Of a stretch of DNA of 64,000 bases, positions 20,080 to 29,589 are shown in pieces (the first letter of the stretch is position 1; every line of letters starts with the position of its first letter). The position numbers and the translations under genes are program-made. The stretch covers positions 1 through 64,000 of the forward strand of contig JADJLA010000004.1 of assembly GCA_016705695.1 (NCBI GenBank). The letters run 5' to 3'. Below the pieces are notes generated by a model. It saw nothing but the letters and a program-made list of their open reading frames with translations. It had not been told where the DNA came from and searched no databases. This DNA is from Sphingobacteriaceae bacterium (GTDB taxonomy: Bacteria > Bacteroidota > Bacteroidia > B-17B0 > Aurantibacillaceae).

Positions 20080-21248
20080 TGTAATAATGTTGTTTTGGTT
20101 TTTATTTCTTTAATGGCGTTGTATAGTTTATCAAGATCATTTTGCGTATTAAATGCGTTTATCGAATAGCGTAAATAGGTTTTATCGGCATGAGGCATCA
20201 CGGGAATTTCAATTTTGTATTCGGTAAATAAATGCCTTTGCAATTTCATTGGGTCATTTGTTATAATAGGAATGCTAAACATTTGTCCCATAAATTCATT
20301 GGTAAGTGGAGCCAAAGGTTTTGATCCTACTAATTCGCAAAAGCGAGGCGCGTTATCCATAACCATTTGGTGACACCGGCTTGAAACACTCCACCAATCA
20401 TGTTCTTTCATGAATTCAATAGCTTTTGGAATGGTAAGAAATGCAGAAAAGTCGCGAGTGCCTTGCATTTGATGATAATCTTGAAATTGCGAATGCGACG
20501 GCATAGCACTTTTATATCCCCAACTAATTATCAATGGATCAAATCCATCCTGAAATTCCTTTTTTACATATAAGAACGAACTTCCCTTAGGTGTCATCAT
20601 CCATTTATGACAAGCGCCCGTGTAAATATCTGCTTTTAATTTTTTAAGATCCAAAGGTACATGGCCGGGTGCATGCGCGCCATCAACAAAAGTTATTAAT
20701 CCTTTTTGCTTTGCTATCCCACAGATCTCATCTACCGGAAATTTTAAGGCGGTTGTACTTGTTATGTGAGATATAAAAATGAGTTTTGTTTTTGAAGTTA
20801 AGCCTTTAAAAAACGCATCAATAAATTGTTGTTTATCTTTTAATGGTAGCTCAATGTGTTGACGAACATACTTAGCGCCATTTTTTTCGCAATAGTACTC
20901 CCATGTTTTATCGCAAGCACCATATTCTAAGTCGGTGGTTAAAATCTCATCACCCGGTTTTAGATCCAAACTTTTTGCAATGATGTTTACCGCGTAAGAT
21001 GGATTTGTAGTAAATATCAGATCATCGGCATCACAATTTATATATTTCCCCAGAGCCTCGCGCGCTTGTTTAATATAAACAGGACCATTTACCTGAATAA
21101 ATTGTGCGGGCTCGCGCTCCAATTCCAATTGCCATTTTTGATAATCATCAAAGATGGGTTTGGGAGTTGCGCCAAATGACCCAAAATTTAAAAATGCTAT
21201 TTCCTTATCAAGTAGGAATAATGAGTGTAAAGAGTTGGTATCTTGCAT
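20076..21248 (-). CDS. Class V aminotransferase-like PLP enzyme (isopenicillin-N-epimerase-like)
   Basis: This 390-residue fold-type I enzyme has NFGSFGATPKPI near the start, the FTTNPSYAVNIIAKSL segment, FVDGAHAPGHVPLDL (the Asp binds the pyridine nitrogen, the His stacks nearby) and YTGACHKWMMTPKGSSFLYV (the Lys forms the Schiff base). The layout matches the isopenicillin-N-epimerase/cysteine-desulfurase-like branch of class V. The reaction is not readable from sequence; epimerase, desulfurase-like lyase and aminotransferase are all open. It is cotranscribed with ridA and divergent (49 bases) from a paralogue at 21298. Confidence 0.82.
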   Translation of the reverse strand: MQDTNSLHSLFLLDKEIAFLNFGSFGATPKPIFDDYQKWQLELEREPAQFIQVNGPVYIKQAREALGKYINCDADDLIFTTNPSYAVNIIAKSLDLKPGDEILTTDLEYGACDKTWEYYCEKNGAKYVRQHIELPLKDKQQFIDAFFKGLTSKTKLIFISHITSTTALKFPVDEICGIAKQKGLITFVDGAHAPGHVPLDLKKLKADIYTGACHKWMMTPKGSSFLYVKKEFQDGFDPLIISWGYKSAMPSHSQFQDYHQMQGTRDFSAFLTIPKAIEFMKEHDWWSVSSRCHQMVMDNAPRFCELVGSKPLAPLTNEFMGQMFSIPIITNDPMKLQRHLFTEYKIEIPVMPHADKTYLRYSINAFNTQNDLDKLYNAIKEIKTKTTLLQ

Positions 21249-21297
21249 GCTTAAATGTAGAATTTAATCTTAAATTTATCTCACAAAATGATAAAAA

Positions 21298-22563
21298 ATG
21301 GATAAACGGACGTTTTTAAAGACAAGCTCACTTTTAGGAATTGGTAGTCTAACAGGATTTAAAGGTTTAGAGGAGTTGATGAACTCAGTTGCTCATGTGC
21401 CCGCCAAAAAATTAGCTTCTGATGAAGATTTTTGGGCCGACATTAGAAAAGGGTATAAACTAAAACCCGATTACGTTAATTTAGAGAATGGTTATTATTG
21501 CATTCAACCACAATATATTTTAGAAGCGTATTTAAAACATTTGCAAAACGTAAATATGCAAGGTGCTTTTTATATGCGCACGGTTCAATACGACAATAAA
21601 AAACGTGTTGCAGCAAAACTAGCCGAGCTGGCAGGTTGTACAAAAGAAGAATTGATCATTACACGCAATACCACCGAATCGTTAGATCTAATTATTTCGG
21701 GAATGGATTGGAAAGCAGGCGATGAAGCGGTTATGGCCGAACAAGATTACGGCGCGATGTTGGATATGTTTACGCAAGTGAGTAAACGTTACGGAATGAG
21801 TAACAAACTCGTTTCAATTCCTAATCATCCAGAATCTGATGAAGAAATAGTACAATTGTATGAAAGTGCTATTACACCAAACACAAAACTGTTGATGGTG
21901 TGCCATATGATCAATATTACCGGTCAGGTTTTACCGATTAAAAAAATATGTCAAATGGCACACAGTAAAGGTGTGCCAGTGATGGTAGATGGCGCACACG
22001 CGTTTGCGCATTTGGATTTTAAATTGAGCGATCTTGATTGCGATTATTACGGCTGCAGTTTGCATAAATGGCTAAGCGTTCCATTAGGCGCCGGATTTTT
22101 GTATGTAAAACGCGATAATATCTCAAAAGTATGGCCTCTGTTTGCCGAAAGTGAAAAAGAACCGGATGATATTAGCCGATTGAATCACACAGGAACTATT
22201 CCTGTTCATACAGATCTTGCCATTGAAAATGCAATGGATTATTATAATAAAATAGGGGCAAAGCGAAAAGAAGAACGCTTACGGTATTTGCAAACGTATT
22301 GGACCAAACAAGTACGCAATTTAAAAAATGTGATCCTTAATACACCCGAAGATCCTCAGCGGAGTTGCGCTATTGCCAACGTTGGAATAAAAGGAATGAA
22401 ACCGGCTGATATGGCAAAGACACTTTTAGATAAATATAAAATTTACACGGTGGCTATTGATGGTAAAGGTGTGCAAGGCTGTAGAATTACGCCTAATGTT
22501 TATACAAGTACTGCTGAGCTTGATCAGTTTGTAAAAGCACTCAAAGAAATGGCAGCGAGTTAA
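21298..22563 (+). CDS. Class V aminotransferase-like PLP enzyme with Tat-like signal
   Basis: The 421-residue enzyme opens with DKRTFLKTSSLLGIGSLTGF, which has the shape of a twin-arginine signal (K-R-x-F-L-K then a hydrophobic stretch), though the first Arg is Lys. The catalytic part has ENGYYCIQPQYILEAYL, ITRNTTESLDLIISG, VDGAHAFAHLDFKL and GCSLHKWLSVPLGAGFLYV; the Lys after His is the PLP lysine. It is a paralogue of the enzyme encoded on the other strand 49 bases away. A Tat route would make sense because PLP must be bound before export. The same N-terminus without the signal would be cytoplasmic, so localisation is an inference. Confidence 0.82.
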   Translation: MDKRTFLKTSSLLGIGSLTGFKGLEELMNSVAHVPAKKLASDEDFWADIRKGYKLKPDYVNLENGYYCIQPQYILEAYLKHLQNVNMQGAFYMRTVQYDNKKRVAAKLAELAGCTKEELIITRNTTESLDLIISGMDWKAGDEAVMAEQDYGAMLDMFTQVSKRYGMSNKLVSIPNHPESDEEIVQLYESAITPNTKLLMVCHMINITGQVLPIKKICQMAHSKGVPVMVDGAHAFAHLDFKLSDLDCDYYGCSLHKWLSVPLGAGFLYVKRDNISKVWPLFAESEKEPDDISRLNHTGTIPVHTDLAIENAMDYYNKIGAKRKEERLRYLQTYWTKQVRNLKNVILNTPEDPQRSCAIANVGIKGMKPADMAKTLLDKYKIYTVAIDGKGVQGCRITPNVYTSTAELDQFVKALKEMAAS

Positions 22564-22580
22564 TTTAAATTTTTTTTATT

Positions 22581-22729
22581 TGGGCGTGCCCCCTCGCAAC
22601 ATTTCGAATTTGCTGCTAGCTCGGGGTCGGGCTTTCGCCACTCGCTCTTTTTTATCTCTTTCTTTAAAAAGAGCATTGCAGGAGATAAAAAAGGAGCTCA
22701 AACAATGGCTCAATCCCTCACGCGGCGCC
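22581..22729 (+). repeat. Dispersed structured repeat R1, copy A
   Basis: The copy runs from GGGCGTGCC to CCCTCACGCGGC. Its core is AGCTCGGGGTCGGGC, TTTCGCCACTCGC, then hairpin arms CTTTTTTATCTC and GAGATAAAAAAG, and finally GAGCTCAAACAATGGC. Near-identical blocks occur at 31346, 41831 and 43155 in the opposite orientation. The short open frame over it is not a gene. Confidence 0.85.
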
Positions 22730-22823
22730 TTGGAAAGTAGGAGTGTAAAATCACAATCGCCTCAAACGGACCGAAGGTCCGAACTCTCCGCGTTTTTCTA
22801 CGTCTAGCTAGGTCTCGTGATAA

Positions 22824-22855
22824 ACTTTGTGTTCTCTGCGCCTCTGCGGTTAAAA
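22824..22855 (+). repeat. Half copy of a CTTTGTG/CTCTGCGG repeat
   Basis: The run CTTTGTGTTCTCTGCGCCTC followed by TGCGGTTAAA resembles one arm of the palindromic element at 57678-57780 (CTTTGTGCCTCCGCGCCTC). No matching second arm is visible, so it looks like a degraded copy downstream of the M14 gene. Confidence 0.45.
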
Positions 22856-22861
22856 AAAGAA

Positions 22862-25252
22862 TCAATTAGTAAGCACTATCTTCTTTATAAACGTCTCTCC
22901 GTTTTTATTTATGTGCGCGAAATAAACCCCCGCAGCATTTTTTGAAAGATCAATGATTTTTTCTGAATCAGAACTTGACACATGAATAGCATTCACAACT
23001 TCTTGTCCCATATTATTAAAAATTCTAATATCGTATTCAGCACCCGAAGTGTTTTTTACTTTTAATTCTCCATTACTTGGATTTGGATACATTATCAATT
23101 CACCATCCACATGTATTTGTTTTACATCCGTAGAAGTAGCAGTTATTTTTCTTACTAAAAGATCATCAAAATAAAATCCGTCCATTTCTGCACCTGCATC
23201 GGTGGTTAAATTAAAACTCAATAATAAATTCTGACCAACATAATTACTCAGATCAATTTCTTCTTTAACCCAACCATCTTGAAAGCCATCGTATAATGGA
23301 TCGGTTCCTCCAAATGAGGCAGGCGAAGTTTCGTGTGGCGCACAAATTGAGAACCACGAACCTCCACCGTTGGTACTTCCCATGATCTGAACAAAATCAT
23401 AATTTTTTTCTATCGAAAAGCGTGTATAATATTGTAAATGCGCATAGGTTGCACTTGATAAATTTAGCGGTGTTATTAGAGCGCAGTTCATGTTTGAGTT
23501 TGGTCCGTAATCGCCGGCTGGGCTATCGGTAATACTCGCAGGAGGAGACTTAAATTTTGTGGTTGAATTGGCCCAGCCATTTGTAGTCCAATTGGTAGTT
23601 GTTGTTCCCGGCTCATTTAAAACGGTTACAGGTGTTCCAAATATTTTTGTAAGTGTATCGTAATGCGTATAAATGCCGTTATTAATAGCAATGGCATACT
23701 TTACATATTGTGCTTGATTAATAAATCCCGAAAGCGTAAATGAAATAGAATCATTGATGGATTGATTAAGTGTCATAGTTGCTGCCGTATAAACTTTAGG
23801 ACTTCCTGTAGTTCCAATACCATAACCAACCGGTAAAATTGAAACTGTAAAATTTCCATTTTGCATTCCTAAGCGTTGAATATTATATTTAATATATCCC
23901 GGTCCACTTATAAACCAATCTTGCTCATCGCGAACAACGGCGTAATTGGTAACTAATTTGGCGAGTTTTATATTTTGATCAAGTGTTGTTTTACAAATAT
24001 CAATAATACGTGATGAAACAGGCCAAAAACCATCAGCCGAAGCGCCCGCTTCAGGTGTCATGGCCAAAATTTTTGGTTTGCTACTTTGCTCTCCGTACAT
24101 CCAATCATCTGAATCGCCATTAACAACATAATTTACAGTTTGATCGCCTGTTCCATATAAGAAGCGAGTTTTTTCGGTTAAGTGTACGCTCCAGTTCACA
24201 AACGTTGCCGAATCGGGAGTGTATAAACTTGGCAAATATCCCCAAGGATAGATTAATAAATTACCATACGTGTGTGCATTAAGTACAGTTACAAAAGAGT
24301 GCGTGTTACAAAAGTGACGCATGTTTTGAGTTTCTGGCTCAGAAAATCCTGCAGTTCCGCGATAGGTATCTGAACTTCCACTAGGCGAAGAACCAATGTT
24401 ATCATATCCCCAAAAATAACCGTAGTTACGATTAAGGTCAACACCAAACGTACTACCATTGTTTCTTCTGTTCTTGCGCCACATACCACCGCCGTTTGGC
24501 TGTATGGATTGATTATAAAAATAACCATCAGGATTTACACAAGGCACAAAATACATTTCGGTATTATCAACCAAAAATTTAATATCAGGATTGGTATTAT
24601 AATTCTCGAGCATATAATACATGTAAAATATCAATTGCGATAAGGATGCTGCCTCGCGAGCATGGTGCAAAGCATTATAAAATACATGTGGCTCGTTTTC
24701 ATTAACTGTAGGATTGTCGGATATTTTCACATACCATATATCTCTATTTTGAATTGTTTTGGTTGTGCTTATAGGTGCTTTTAAAGTAATTAAATTAGGG
24801 TAGAGGAGTTGCATGCTATCCAATATGGCTTCCATTTCCGAAAGTCTAAAATATCCACCCATACTTCCTAAATGAAACCACTGTGGTTTATTTACATTGG
24901 GCGCATTACAAATTCCCGGAGGCTGAGCCATTTTGTTTTTATAATCGGCAAGAATACGCTCTTCGTAAAATTTGGCCATGTCCTCAATAAGAATGGTATG
25001 CTTAATATTATTTTTCTTTAATACATTAACTTCTTCTTCGGAGATCTCGGTAACAATATTTCCATCCGAACCATCAGCATGATCGATGGTTATTCCAAGA
25101 AGAAGCAACTGATGTGCTAAATTTTTATCACCCTCAAATTTTACCTTGTGATATTTCATCACAGGTAGCTTATCAATTGCTTGTTCGGTATTTTGAGAAA
25201 TTAAATTTCCAATGCAAAGGAAACATACTAGGGTAATAAAAATTGACCTCAT
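22862..25252 (-). CDS. Secreted M14 zinc carboxypeptidase with T9SS type A domain
   Basis: The 796-residue protein has a signal peptide (RSIFITLVCFLCIGNLIS) and an N-terminal prodomain-like region. An M14 catalytic domain covers about residues 125-440. Zinc ligands are in NALHHAREAAS (HxxE) and in LNAHTYGNLLIYP; the substrate-binding GVDLNRNYGYFWG is present, and the catalytic Glu lies in TPEAGA. A jelly-roll-like domain follows (YDFVQIMGSTNGG, WVKEEIDLSNYVGQ). The end is a type A T9SS sorting domain (YPNPSNGELKV, FNNMGQEVV, AAGVYFAHI, FIKKIVL). It is probably exported to the cell surface or medium as a peptide-scavenging enzyme. A terminator hairpin upstream separates it from the next gene. 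Confidence 0.88.
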   Translation of the reverse strand: MRSIFITLVCFLCIGNLISQNTEQAIDKLPVMKYHKVKFEGDKNLAHQLLLLGITIDHADGSDGNIVTEISEEEVNVLKKNNIKHTILIEDMAKFYEERILADYKNKMAQPPGICNAPNVNKPQWFHLGSMGGYFRLSEMEAILDSMQLLYPNLITLKAPISTTKTIQNRDIWYVKISDNPTVNENEPHVFYNALHHAREAASLSQLIFYMYYMLENYNTNPDIKFLVDNTEMYFVPCVNPDGYFYNQSIQPNGGGMWRKNRRNNGSTFGVDLNRNYGYFWGYDNIGSSPSGSSDTYRGTAGFSEPETQNMRHFCNTHSFVTVLNAHTYGNLLIYPWGYLPSLYTPDSATFVNWSVHLTEKTRFLYGTGDQTVNYVVNGDSDDWMYGEQSSKPKILAMTPEAGASADGFWPVSSRIIDICKTTLDQNIKLAKLVTNYAVVRDEQDWFISGPGYIKYNIQRLGMQNGNFTVSILPVGYGIGTTGSPKVYTAATMTLNQSINDSISFTLSGFINQAQYVKYAIAINNGIYTHYDTLTKIFGTPVTVLNEPGTTTTNWTTNGWANSTTKFKSPPASITDSPAGDYGPNSNMNCALITPLNLSSATYAHLQYYTRFSIEKNYDFVQIMGSTNGGGSWFSICAPHETSPASFGGTDPLYDGFQDGWVKEEIDLSNYVGQNLLLSFNLTTDAGAEMDGFYFDDLLVRKITATSTDVKQIHVDGELIMYPNPSNGELKVKNTSGAEYDIRIFNNMGQEVVNAIHVSSSDSEKIIDLSKNAAGVYFAHINKNGETFIKKIVLTN

Positions 25253-25271
25253 GGTTTTTTATTTAAAAAGT

Positions 25272-25302
25272 AAAAAAGTCCTGACTGTTTGCGTCAGGAC
25301 TT
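25272..25302 (-). terminator. Rho-independent terminator
   Basis: A 10-bp stem (AAGTCCTGAC with GTCAGGACTT) with a 7-base loop is followed, on the minus strand, by a U run (complement of AAAAAA at 25272-25277). It ends transcription of the heme/copper gene (stop at 25308) before the M14 gene. Confidence 0.85.
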
Positions 25303-25307
25303 TAAAT

Positions 25308-26879
25308 TTAATCTTGTTTAATGATCTTGTCTTTAAATGTTTGATCCCCGGCTTTTAGTGTGTAGAAGTAAACGCCGTTTGGTAAAGCTTGTCCATTTTT
25401 ATTTTTGCTATTCCAAATAAATTCGTGCGAACCTCTTTCTTTTTTACCTTGATCGTAAACTGCAATTTGTTTTCCAAGCACGTCGGTAAAGATGATCTTT
25501 ATTGGACTTGCCGTATTAATGGCATATCTAATAGTAACATCATTATTAAATGGATTAGGGAAAGCCATCGCTTTTACATTTATCGAAGGCAAGCCATTTG
25601 GTTTTACATTATTAGCTAGTAAAGTATCAGTTAAAATTATGGCTTCAAGATCTATATTTTCATCGCCCGTTTGATAATCCATATACATAACGCCATCAAA
25701 CAACATTTCATTGCTAGTTGCAAATCCGGCCGAAACATTCACCGGTGGATTTCCGGCTAATGGATTACTGGTGGTGTTATTGAATATATGTTTTGAAAAT
25801 AACGCATAACCCGCCGGAACTTTTAATGGCTTTTTGTAGAGATAAAAATCCTGCCATTCAAAATCCCAATCGTTTATGCGCACCATTGGAATGGTATCAA
25901 TACCAGGGCTGTTATGAGCGTACAACAACATACTTTTGCCAATTTTGTGAGAGTGCGGAAACACACCATAAAGTGAAACAGAACCCGGGGTGGTATATTG
26001 CGCCGTAAAAGTTTGGGTTGTATTTGCTGGTATTGGCAAAGTCCAATTTTGAAGAGGTGTGGTAACGTACATCGGACGAACTCCAGTTTCTCCCGGAGGA
26101 TAAAAATAGAAACGTACTCTAGTACTATCTATTTGGCCAATAGTTCCTTTAGGATAATGAGCTTGAAGAATTAGTTTAGAACCAGCCTTTAAACGAATTC
26201 CGGTTTTTAAGGCGCCGTGACTAGGAAAGATAACAGCTCTCGAGCCTGGAGCCCAAGAAGCAAGACTTAAATTTCCGGGTATGTTTATACAAACGCCCGA
26301 AAGATCGCTAGTGTAAGCGCCTGTTGTATCTGCAGTAATTACAGCGTGATGAAGAATTGCGGGATTGCCCGGAACTACTTCAAACGCACGAATGATGCGA
26401 TCTTGTGTAAGATTACTTGGCACCGAGAAACATACATAAATATCTCCTGTTGTTGCAGTACTTGTATAAGTTGGAATTACAAGATCCAGATCCGAATTTC
26501 CGACCAATTGATATTTGGCAGGATAACTTGGAGCAGCAGGAGCCTGAGTAGTATCTCCTTTTGTAGCACCTGTTGCGATCCAATTTAAGATCATTGCTTT
26601 TTCGGGTGCGCTAATTAAACGTTCGTGTTGAAAGCGTGTATAAGTTGTATCTGCTTTCCAAGGCGGCATAATATTGTTGCTAAGATCGAACTGAATTAAT
26701 GTTTTACTCAAATTTGTTTGAGTATAATTCATAAAAGGAAACATGTGGGCGCCTGTGTGATGACAGCTAGTACAACGTTTGTAGAAGATAGGGGCTACAT
26801 CTTTGTAAGTTAGAGTTTGGGCTTTGGTAAAACCAAAGAGTAAAAGAAATAAAGTAAACGAAAGAGTAATTTTTTTCAT
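25308..26879 (-). CDS. T9SS protein with c-type heme motif and PHM-like copper monooxygenase domain
   Basis: The 523-residue protein starts with a signal peptide (KKITLSFTLFLLLFGFTKA). A c-type heme site CTSCH lies at residues 36-40, with MPPWKAD as a possible axial-Met loop. The main body matches a copper type II ascorbate-dependent monooxygenase (PHM/DBM fold). I see LHHAV near residue 177, LQAHYPKG near 240, PHSHKIGKSM near 310, and an EMLFDGVMY Met near 391-398. These correspond in order and spacing to PHM His107/108, His172 (CuH) and His242/244, Met314 (CuM). The C-terminus is a type A T9SS domain (FPNPFNNDVTI, TDVLGKQIA, PNGVYFYTL). A heme that could feed electrons to the copper sites is an inference. 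Confidence 0.75.
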   Translation of the reverse strand: MKKITLSFTLFLLLFGFTKAQTLTYKDVAPIFYKRCTSCHHTGAHMFPFMNYTQTNLSKTLIQFDLSNNIMPPWKADTTYTRFQHERLISAPEKAMILNWIATGATKGDTTQAPAAPSYPAKYQLVGNSDLDLVIPTYTSTATTGDIYVCFSVPSNLTQDRIIRAFEVVPGNPAILHHAVITADTTGAYTSDLSGVCINIPGNLSLASWAPGSRAVIFPSHGALKTGIRLKAGSKLILQAHYPKGTIGQIDSTRVRFYFYPPGETGVRPMYVTTPLQNWTLPIPANTTQTFTAQYTTPGSVSLYGVFPHSHKIGKSMLLYAHNSPGIDTIPMVRINDWDFEWQDFYLYKKPLKVPAGYALFSKHIFNNTTSNPLAGNPPVNVSAGFATSNEMLFDGVMYMDYQTGDENIDLEAIILTDTLLANNVKPNGLPSINVKAMAFPNPFNNDVTIRYAINTASPIKIIFTDVLGKQIAVYDQGKKERGSHEFIWNSKNKNGQALPNGVYFYTLKAGDQTFKDKIIKQD

Positions 26880-27148
26880 AAGTCTTTTTTGCTTGCCGCT
26901 TTAAAACGCATAAAACAGCCGTTAAATTTTAACTAAGATAATAAAAATCCATGAAAGTTTAATCCCGGCAATATTAAAAGGAGTATATCAGTAAACTAAC
27001 TGAAATTGGCACGAAAGAATTCTTTTTGTTAATTTACCTACTACTACAGCCAATAAGTCATAATCCAGGCACATTTGCAGTGTTGCTGTAATGAGTGAAA
27101 TCACTAACTAGCCTGATTCGCGTCAGCAATACATAGTTATTTTAACAA

Positions 27149-27156
27149 TAAATTTG
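27149..27156 (+). promoter_or_regulatory. Putative TAnnTTTG promoter element
   Basis: TAAATTTG fits the Bacteroidota -7 consensus TAnnTTTG and stands 22 bases before the UspA ATG at 27178. The matching upstream TTG box is not clear. The stretch 26880-27148 holds no gene that I can see. Confidence 0.5.
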
Positions 27157-27177
27157 TATAATAAAAGTACCAATCTC

Positions 27178-28053
27178 ATGAAAACAATATTAGTTCCGCT
27201 TGATTTCTCTGACAATTCAATCAAAGCGTTAGATTTTGCCGCCTATTTGGTAAAGGAAACACGAAATAAATTGCTGTTAATGCATGCGTATCAGTCGCAA
27301 GGTATTTTTAGAACGCTTCAAAACGTTATGTCAATAGAAAACGCCACAAATAAAAAATTACAAAAATTAAGTGATGAATTAATAAGATTAAAAAATATTT
27401 CCTGTAGTTACCTAAGTGTTTTTGGTTCACCAATAGAAGCTATTGTTGAAACAGTAGATAAAAGAGATGTTAGTTTAGTGGTAATGGGGACAAAAGGTGC
27501 CGATGGTTTAAAGGAAATGTTTGTAGGTAGTAATACTTCAAATGTAATAGGAAAAACCACTTGTCCTGTACTGGTGGTTCCGGAGAATTATGAGTTTAAA
27601 GAAATAAAAAAAATAACGTTTGCAACAAAATACCATACGGGGGATGCTCTTTCTGCTAGAAGAATTATGGACCTTGGAAAAATTTTAGAGCCAAAATTGA
27701 GGTTGTTCATTTTGTAGAAGGGGAGATAACGTGAAAAACAAGACCTAGAAGAAATGGATAATTTTAGAAACTTGGTACTTGACGGAAAAATTGACGACGA
27801 GAGAGTTCTATTCAAAGTTGATAAAGGAGTTCCATTACAAAGATGGAATGATATGGTGAAAAATAAAGAAACAGATTTGTTGGTACTGTCTACAAAAAAG
27901 CGTGATTTCTTTAAAAAGTTATTGGAGAAAAGTGTAAGTCTTAAAATGACAAATCATATTATGAAGGTGCCAATTAAAGTTTTTCACTATGACAATGAAG
28001 CGAAAGTTATAGAGGAGCAGCGAATATTATCAGAGGAACATGACGAAGATTGA
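27178..28053 (+). CDS. Tandem universal stress protein (UspA), frameshifted
   Basis: The ATG at 27178 starts the normal UspA sequence KTILVPLDFSDNSIKALDFA. The earlier ATG at 27154 only adds unmatched residues. The first Usp domain ends with the nucleotide-binding VVMGTKGADGLKEMFVGSNT and NVIGKTTCPVLVVPE. The second domain begins KKITFATKYHTGDALS, then breaks: restoring an A near 27704 gives EVVHFVEGE, and another shift near 27728 leads to REKQDLEEMDNF. It continues to KTLL-type ends and DLLVLSTKKRDFFKKL. The protein is a two-domain cytoplasmic stress protein of about 290 residues. Two close lesions suggest a sequencing problem rather than decay. Confidence 0.75.
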
Positions 28054-28141
28054 ATTTTAGTATAATAATGGCGATAGATCTTAAGAAAAACAAATTATAA
28101 GCAGTTTTATTAGAAACGCTATCTCATCCTTTTGATAGACT

Positions 28142-28726
28142 TTATTTACCCTTGGTAAATTCTTTTACAATTTGTTCGTCGGTTTTGCCTAGAAGTTTTA
28201 TAGCTGCTTTGGCATTTATGGCCCAATCCGATTTTGGGTACTCGTAAATTAATGCTTCGTAAATTTTTTTGGCCTCTTCTTCGTTGTTCAACATATGTTG
28301 TTCATCGTACAGTTGGCCTAACATGAACATAGCAGCAGGCTTGTTCTTAAATTTTGGGTAATTACTTATACAACGATCCAACACTACTTTTGCCTGGTTG
28401 GCATTGTTAATGGCCATGGCAATTTGAGCAGTTTTTACTAAATAAATAGGACTCATACTATCATTCTCGCAATAAAACGCGTAATCGGTAAACGCGCGAA
28501 TAGATCGGTTGGCAATATCTGCATTAACTTCGGTTTGCATTAAGATGATGCTATCCATTATTTTTGCGCTTTTATAAAGCGTAGCGCAATCTTTTGTAGC
28601 TGGCGTATCAACTAAAGCTTTAACGCTGTCTTTGGCAATAAGATCATTTTGTTTTGCTTCATTACTTGAAGAATTGCAAGCGCATAAAAAAAGTAGGGCA
28701 GAGCATAGGGTAATTAATGCCTTCAT
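28142..28726 (-). CDS. Lipoprotein with TPR-like helices
   Basis: The protein has a lipoprotein signal (KALITLCSALLFLCAC; lipidated Cys in LCAC), a short linker and helical repeats. These include AQIAMAINNANQAKVVLDRC, FKNKPAAMFMLGQLYDEQ and EEAKKIYEALIYEYPKSDWA, which follow the TPR/Sel1 pattern. At 194 residues it is a small periplasmic-facing lipoprotein. Its start overlaps the stop of def (TAATG), so the two are translationally coupled. A role in envelope assembly is possible, but nothing specific is visible. Confidence 0.7.
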   Translation of the reverse strand: MKALITLCSALLFLCACNSSSNEAKQNDLIAKDSVKALVDTPATKDCATLYKSAKIMDSIILMQTEVNADIANRSIRAFTDYAFYCENDSMSPIYLVKTAQIAMAINNANQAKVVLDRCISNYPKFKNKPAAMFMLGQLYDEQHMLNNEEEAKKIYEALIYEYPKSDWAINAKAAIKLLGKTDEQIVKEFTKGK

Positions 28727-29334
28727 TATTTTTTAGGGATATAAACTTTTGTTTTGTAATCGGCACTAATTTTTCCTTTACTAATATCGGTTAGTTTACC
28801 TGAAATAAGTTTGCGAATAAATGGACTTATTTTATCGGTAAACAAAACGCCTTGTATATGATCGTATTCGTGCTGAATAACGCGGGCAATTAAACCATCG
28901 TAAGTTTCGGTATGCTTTTTAAAATTCTCGTCAACATATTCAATAGTTACTTTTTCAGGACGAGAAACTTCTTCGCGGATCTTAGGAATACTTAAACAAC
29001 CTTCTTTAAATTTCCAAGGTGTGCCTTCTTCGTTTACAATGCGGGCGTTGATGAATATTTTTTTAAACGCCTTTAATTGTTTTCTTTCTGCAGGTGTAAA
29101 TTCGTCCTCATCATAATCCTCATCATCCTCATCGGTTACAAAAGGTTCGGTATCTACAATAAATAAACGAATAGCTTTTCCAACTTGTGGCGCCGCTAAA
29201 CCAACACCGCTGGCTTCATACATGGTGTCGAACATATCCTTGATCAATTTTTCAAGATTAGGATAATTTTTATCAATATCTTCTGCAACCTTTCTTAATA
29301 CCGGGTCGCCATATACTACAATTGGGAGGATCAT
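28726..29334 (-). CDS. def: Peptide deformylase
   Basis: All three deformylase motifs are present: GVGLAAPQVG, EGCLSIP and QHEYDHIQG. The Cys and two His residues bind the metal, and the Glu in HEYDH is catalytic. The enzyme removes the formyl group from nascent proteins. At 202 residues it is longer than the usual 170 or so because of an acidic insert (VTDEDDEDYDEDEFTPAERK) between motifs 1 and 2, a feature I associate with some Bacteroidota enzymes. The C-terminus is Lys-rich. It is coupled to the lipoprotein gene downstream. Confidence 0.95.
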   Translation of the reverse strand: MILPIVVYGDPVLRKVAEDIDKNYPNLEKLIKDMFDTMYEASGVGLAAPQVGKAIRLFIVDTEPFVTDEDDEDYDEDEFTPAERKQLKAFKKIFINARIVNEEGTPWKFKEGCLSIPKIREEVSRPEKVTIEYVDENFKKHTETYDGLIARVIQHEYDHIQGVLFTDKISPFIRKLISGKLTDISKGKISADYKTKVYIPKK

Positions 29335-29589
29335 ACTTTTTGTTTCTTGTTTCTAGTTTCTGGCTCTGTGTATAACTCGGAACCATAAATAAGAATTTAT
29401 TTTTGACTATTTTGAAGATTCTTTAATAAAAGTCCAAGCAAGTGAATAAGGCCAATGAAGCGACTGAAGGGAAATTTATGCAACGTTAGCACTTTTAATG
29501 AAGAATTTTATCAAGAACTTTAATTCCGTCAATTCAAACCATTATGTCCCCTGAAAGTTGACGTCTTTAATTATGATTTGATATCAGTT

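Noticed and set aside
22580..22807. 75-residue open frame downstream of the PLP enzyme gene
   Set aside because: It lies over R1 copy A; the same frame is not kept in other copies.
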